Below, piece after piece: positions 59,716-64,000 of a stretch of 64,000 bases of DNA. Under the pieces are notes generated by a model. The model saw nothing but the letters and a program-made list of their open reading frames with translations, was not told the origin of the DNA and searched no databases. This DNA is from Vitis vinifera (Eukaryota > Streptophyta > Magnoliopsida > Vitales > Vitaceae). The DNA lies in assembly GCF_030704535.1 (NCBI RefSeq), contig NC_081820.1, positions 24,112,001 through 24,176,000 of the forward strand, read 5' to 3'. The translations under genes were made by a program, and so were the position numbers. Each line of letters begins with the position of its first letter. The stretch's first letter is position 1.

Positions 59716-60876
59716 TTGTCTCCTCCTCTGTTTTCTAGATCCTGTTCCACATGTATGAAAAATAGAACATCTATAAGAAAACTTGTCTACTAGATCTTCA
59801 AAGGATATGAATAGAAGGAAAAGGGAGTATTTGATAGCTTTTAGTAGAAAAACACTAGTAGACTCCCTGAAACTAACAAGTGCAAATGAGAGAAATGACA
59901 TATAGAGACTTCTTTGTAAACCCAGAACTAGGGAAGCTCAAATGCAAAACTTAGGCTTAAACACAGTGATTGAAGCTTCAATGGAGCTTCTATAAAGTAG
60001 TGAAACTTGAAAATACCTTTCTTCCTTCCTTCAGAAAACCGGTAACTCTTACAGTTTTAGTAAAGAGGTTTCTCTTGAAGAACCCTATCAACACTACTTT
60101 AGGAAGTTTAAAACATGCTCTGATTTTGTGAATATGATGGGATCTTTAGATTTGGAGAAAATCTTTGAAAGTAGTGTCTCCAAGTTCAAAAAGTTCTCCA
60201 GTCAGTTTGAAGTCCTCCCACAGTTCGTATATATTTCTTACACCATAGTTTCCTCAGGGAATTTGAACTCCCCCCATGTGAAGATGGCTCAGTCACAAGA
60301 TGTTACAAAGGCTGATCAACTACCGTCCAAGGCAAGTGCATTGGATCCCTGGAAATAAGAAATGAGCACACGATTAAAACAATAAATGCTCATAATAAGC
60401 ATACAGACAAGGAGGACAAGCATTTTAAGCTATTTAATTCCAAATATCTCATGAGACCACATGTTGATGGGAAACTTTAGCCTTTGCCAACATAATAAAA
60501 GCACGGTATCAGACAACGAGACGTTCAAAATCGGATGGCCAAATGCTATAAAATAATGTATGTTTCAAATCAATGGTTCATGTCAAAACCATATATGCCT
60601 TTCAAGATTTTGGTTTTTTCAATTGGAAAGAGCTTTTATATTTTAAGGATGACTTTAAGGAAATGATTTGATACATGGACTATTGATCCGGGTATTGATT
60701 CGTCTAAATTGTTGAATTAAGATATCAAAGAATAGGATTTAGGTATAAATAAACAAGAGGGCAATATATAGATATATTTTATGTTTTCATTGAAGTAGAA
60801 GAGATGGAGGTGATTCTTGTCATTTCTATTTTCCATTGAAGTAGTTGTTATGAAGTCTACTATTGCAAGCACTTAA
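59716..60876. other. ABCC10 upstream region
   Basis: This is non-coding sequence upstream of the ABCC10 start. A stretch ending GAAAACAG just before the start could be a 5'-UTR splice acceptor, but this is not certain. The short frame at 60128-60358 has no recognisable content. Confidence 0.35.
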
Positions 60877-61339
60877 TGTAACGATTCACTCTCAACCGTG
60901 TAGATATTGTTCGCTTTGGATCCAAAAGGGCCCTCATGGCTTTAAAACGCGTCTGCAGGGTTAAGAGAAGTTTATACTTATATAGCACCAAGAACTTTCC
61001 CCCCTATCCAATGTAGGATGTTACAAACCCCCCCCCCCCCTCAATGCAGACACAACGTACTCGTTGTGTCCCATAGGATTACAGGGTCAAACAGACAAAT
61101 ACCCCCTACGAGGTCAAACAAACCCCCACACTGAGGTCGGGGACCAGCTCTGATACCATTTGTAATGACTCACTCCCAACTGTGTAGATATTATTCGCTT
61201 TGAACCCAAATAGGCCCTCACGGCTTTAAAACGCTTTTACAGGGTTAAAAAGAGTTCATACTTAACCATGTAGACGCGTTTTAAATCCCTTTGGATCCAA
61301 AACTGATAATATCTATACGGTTGGGAGCGGGTTGTTACA
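60877..61339. mobile_element. Foldback/MITE-like element with internal direct repeat
   Basis: The left end (TGTAACGATTCACTCTCAAC...) and right end (...GGTTGGGAGCGGGTTGTTACA) are inverted copies extending about 45-70 bp, including TGTAGATATT and GGATCCAAA segments. A second direct copy of the left end (GTAATGACTCACTCCCAACT) starts at 61161. The block contains a C-run near 61029-61041 and the phrase AGCTCTGATACCATTTGT common in plant repeats. There is no coding capacity and no obvious target duplication. Confidence 0.55.
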
Positions 61340-62429
61340 CCCAACTAGAGGAAGGCGGAAAAAAAGACCATCATTTTATGTAAAGTAAATTTCATTACCA
61401 AGTTACTTTTTTTTATTGAACTAGGAGTGGTTAAAAGTGATTTTTATCACATCTTTGCTGAACTTACTTGGATCATAGGTTATATAAAGAGCAATTTTTT
61501 TTCTTGATAACTCTAATGAGCTAAAACCCTGATGCTACTTGTTAGGAATTGATCTACAAGTTTGACAAAAACTTTGAAGTCTAAGGAGCATCGATCCACT
61601 AATCAAGGAGGGGTTTGTGAATTGCTTTGGCAGTAGGCACTTGTCGAGGTTATCTTTCTCCTAGTGGCTATCTATTATACCTTTGTACCTCTCAGTGGCT
61701 ACCTATTATACCTTTGTACCTCCAACAACTAGTGGAATGGTGATCGTTCAATCAATAATAGTAAATTACAAAAAGTGCTTAACAATTATTTTCCCATTGG
61801 ATCTCCTATGAATGGCTTCAAGACCACTCAATTCTAGTTTTCTTTATATTTTTTGAGCCAAGTGTATAGGTTTAAGGCTTTGGTTGAAAGCTTTGGAAGT
61901 CTATCCCACCTTTAATCAGTGGGAGCAGCTAGGAATGGGGTATAAAAACTGTTGCTAAGGGGATTTCACTATATGGATGGTGTCTCATCTCGTGACTTCA
62001 ACTACCAAACGATTTTCATGATCCTGTAGTAGGGGGAGTCCTATGTTTTTGGCTCAACCAAAAATGAAAATTGGGATGCGTTCGCCATTGGTCGATCAAC
62101 ATAGGTTTGCCTGGGTTAGGAAGGCAACGCATAGAGAAGCTACTTTAAGATCGCCTGAGTAATGCATATTGGTTAGCATGCTTGAACAAGTTATTCATTG
62201 ATGAAGGAGGATCCAAACGGATGGGTTTCAAGAACAATGAATTCAAGAGAATGGCCTCTTTTAAAAGCTTCTATCATGATCCCCCTACTCACCTAATCCA
62301 ATAGTAAAACAACATTGCCAAAGTGTTTCATGAACTTGTTGACGCTATCAAACTGCCCATACTTGCTTATGAGTTATGACACATGAAGTATAACTAATAT
62401 CAGACGAGGTAATAAAAAGTTGGAGATAT
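61340..62429. other. Spacer with a 31-bp tandem repeat
   Basis: AGTGGCTAYCTATTATACCT is part of a 29-bp block present at 61663-61691 and 61694-61722. Otherwise this is low-complexity intergenic DNA. Two similar phrases (61815 and 62220, TTCAAGA...AATTC) hint at an old degenerate repeat. No gene is seen. Confidence 0.4.
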
Positions 62430-62834
62430 AGTTGGAAGCATGGAAGAAAATATCAAGATATATCATCGATATATTGTATATTGGAGGTTATGGAAACGAT
62501 ATTTGATGGAGAAATATCGTTCTGACGAAATTTTGGAAAAAATCTAAAAAAACCAACAATATTTTGTGATATATCGACGATTTTTTATCATATATCGGAT
62601 GATCAACACGAGTCAACGGTGGTATAGTGCCTTTCAAAAATGACTATTTTTTTTGTTAAGGAGACTCGAACCCTTACCACTAGGGCAAGTTCACCCAGGA
62701 TATTTTAAAGAGCAAATTAATTATAATTGTGCTTTGAAGAGGTTATCAAATGGCGCTCCTAGGTTGTCGTGCCGTACGTGGAAAAAGTTAGTCACTAGAT
62801 CAAGAGCCGACCCGTGTGAATCTCAGGCACAATT
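62430..62834. mobile_element. Mutator-MITE relative, interrupted by a Copia element
   Basis: It shares ATATCG/GATATATCG-rich ends, ACCACTAGGGCAAG and AGRGCAAATTAA-type phrases with 18218-19023, so it belongs to the same family but is diverged. It is cut at 62835 by the Copia LTR. Read on the minus strand it has a pol III B-box-like GGTTCGAGTC, but no tRNA fold is evident. Confidence 0.4.
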
Positions 62835-64000
62835 TGTTAGAAATCCACACTTCATACACAGGTTAGTCCATAAGAAAATAAAAGAAAACTGAAAAAAAAA
62901 ACAGAGAATTAAGGAAGAAGATTAGACCGAGTCTTGTGAAAACCACAATCTCCTTAAAACAGATTCGCCTTCTCCACAGGTGCTTTGAGAATCACAAGGC
63001 GTCTGTCTCCCAGGATAAAACGATCTTCGAATGGCAGCAACAGCACTCTGCAACCACTCTGGCGAACTGAAAATTGTTCAACTCTATCACGGACACGGAA
63101 GGAACTCTGACAATACTTCAAAGTTTTTTTCTTTTCTGTACTTATGAAAGAAAGTCTACCACTATTTATAGACTTCAAGGAGGGAAGAATACAGACAGGT
63201 TCAGAAAGCCAAACTGAATTTGGCTTCTTGAGACTTTTAAAATTCTGGAAAAAATGATGAATTTATTTAATTCAAGGGATTTACTTAATTTCATTCATCC
63301 CCTTTTTCCAACAATTCCCCACATGAACGAAATTAAGACACGATGAACATTGTGATAGAGTACAACGGTTGAAACCTGCATAGGAGAGGTAGGTGTTACC
63401 CTTTGAACCTTCCCTTGTAGAAATATGTTTACTCTACTAGCTAAACAGTAGACACGATGTCCTTGAACTGTTCTGCCATTTATGTAGATGATGACATATC
63501 TCACACAGGAATCTTCCTAACATATTTCAGTTCTCACTTTTATGTTCATTTTGGCCATGAACATACGCCTGGTTCTGTAAGAGTTTAATAAGAATTGTGC
63601 CCTATTCAATTCCCTTAGAAGCGGCCCCACTTCACTCTTACATAGGTGATCTCTTAATCACGAGTAACCCGCATTACTCTGTTCGGATTTCCGAAGCATA
63701 AGGATCATTAAAAGCATAGCTTACCCTTTCCTTTTACGGGCATCACTATTTTATCATAGGAATGGACTAGGGAAGATCCCTACAGTGATTTAACAAAGTC
63801 TTTACAGTTTAGTTGTCCCTTTTGAACCTAGATCTCGGGATCTCCAGTCAACTAGGTTGGGTATCCACTGTATTGACTTATTCTTTTATGGGCTTTAGTC
63901 CCATTCCCCTTGATGACTTTTCAACTAACTCTCTATTTAACCCTTTGGTTAGTGGATCCGCAATGTTATCTTTGGATTTCACATAGTCCACAGAGATAAC
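62835..64000 (-). mobile_element. Ty1/Copia element, 3' end (LTR, polypurine tract, RNase H end)
   Basis: On the minus strand the window edge encodes the end of Copia pol (VDYVKSKDNIADPLTKG, 64000-63881). A 3' untranslated part follows, then a purine tract TGTGGGGAAT, then a 479-bp LTR (63313-62835) starting TGTTGG and ending CTAACA, with a TATA-like TATAAATAG inside. The rest of the element lies beyond the window, so completeness cannot be judged. The visible part looks well preserved and fairly young. Confidence 0.88.

Noticed and set aside
62640-62700. tRNA gene suggested by GGTTCGAGTC-like B-box
   Set aside because: No acceptor stem or cloverleaf can be drawn, and the phrase is shared with the MITE relative at 18.3 kb.

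Overview
This window is AT-rich nuclear DNA from a dicot plant, most likely grapevine (Vitis). The grounds are class III (GH18) chitinases that match what I recall of the grape acidic endochitinases, plastid and PPR gene families typical of land plants, spliced genes with GT/AG introns, and a dense load of LTR, LINE, SINE and MITE insertions. No database search was possible, so the species is an inference.

Region 1 (1-29570) is a tandem array of three class III chitinase genes, all on the minus strand at 6169-7062, 15418-16311 and 28366-29259. They lie in repeat units of about 9 kb. Each unit carries the same TATA box, the same inverted TGACTC promoter pair, and a purine-rich tract 3' of the gene that has expanded differently in each unit. 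Unit 2 gained a 491-bp solo LTR. Unit 3 lost its first ~3 kb relative to unit 1 and gained a Mutator-type MITE, LTR-derived material and a Gypsy gag remnant. Copies 1 and 2 keep the catalytic D-x-E. Copy 3 is an intact reading frame in which both acidic residues are replaced (D to V, E to L), so it encodes a probable non-enzymatic chitinase-like protein. A small two-exon reading frame upstream of copy 1 (7781-8138) is decayed in unit 2.

Region 2 (29570-35580) holds a complete five-exon CURT1A-type thylakoid curvature gene (minus strand). Downstream is a direct partial copy carrying only exon 2 and part of intron 1. A fragment of the chitinase unit and a tRNA-derived SINE with a 17-bp target duplication lie between them.

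Region 3 (37018-49540) holds an intron-less PPR-DYW organelle RNA editing factor and a three-exon gene that I read as the plant Treslin/SLD3 replication-initiation homologue. A 5'-truncated pseudogene copy of the second gene abuts the PPR gene. A Copia fossil separates the PPR coding region from its likely promoter. The Treslin-like gene shares a divergent promoter with a small plastid-protein gene, and this promoter holds a consensus E2F site and a three-copy minisatellite.

Region 4 (49539-64000) holds the two-exon plastid-protein gene, whose intron contains a 5'-truncated L1-type LINE. An eleven-exon ABCC10-type ABC transporter (minus strand, 1483 aa) follows. Then come repeats: a 463-bp foldback element, a Mutator-like MITE relative, and the 3' end of a Copia element that runs off the window.

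The host genes are not a pathway. They are a local defence-gene array followed by ordinary housekeeping genes. The most notable signals are the catalytically altered chitinase, the Treslin-like gene with its E2F site, and the repeated pattern of 5'-truncated gene copies lying just 3' of their parents.
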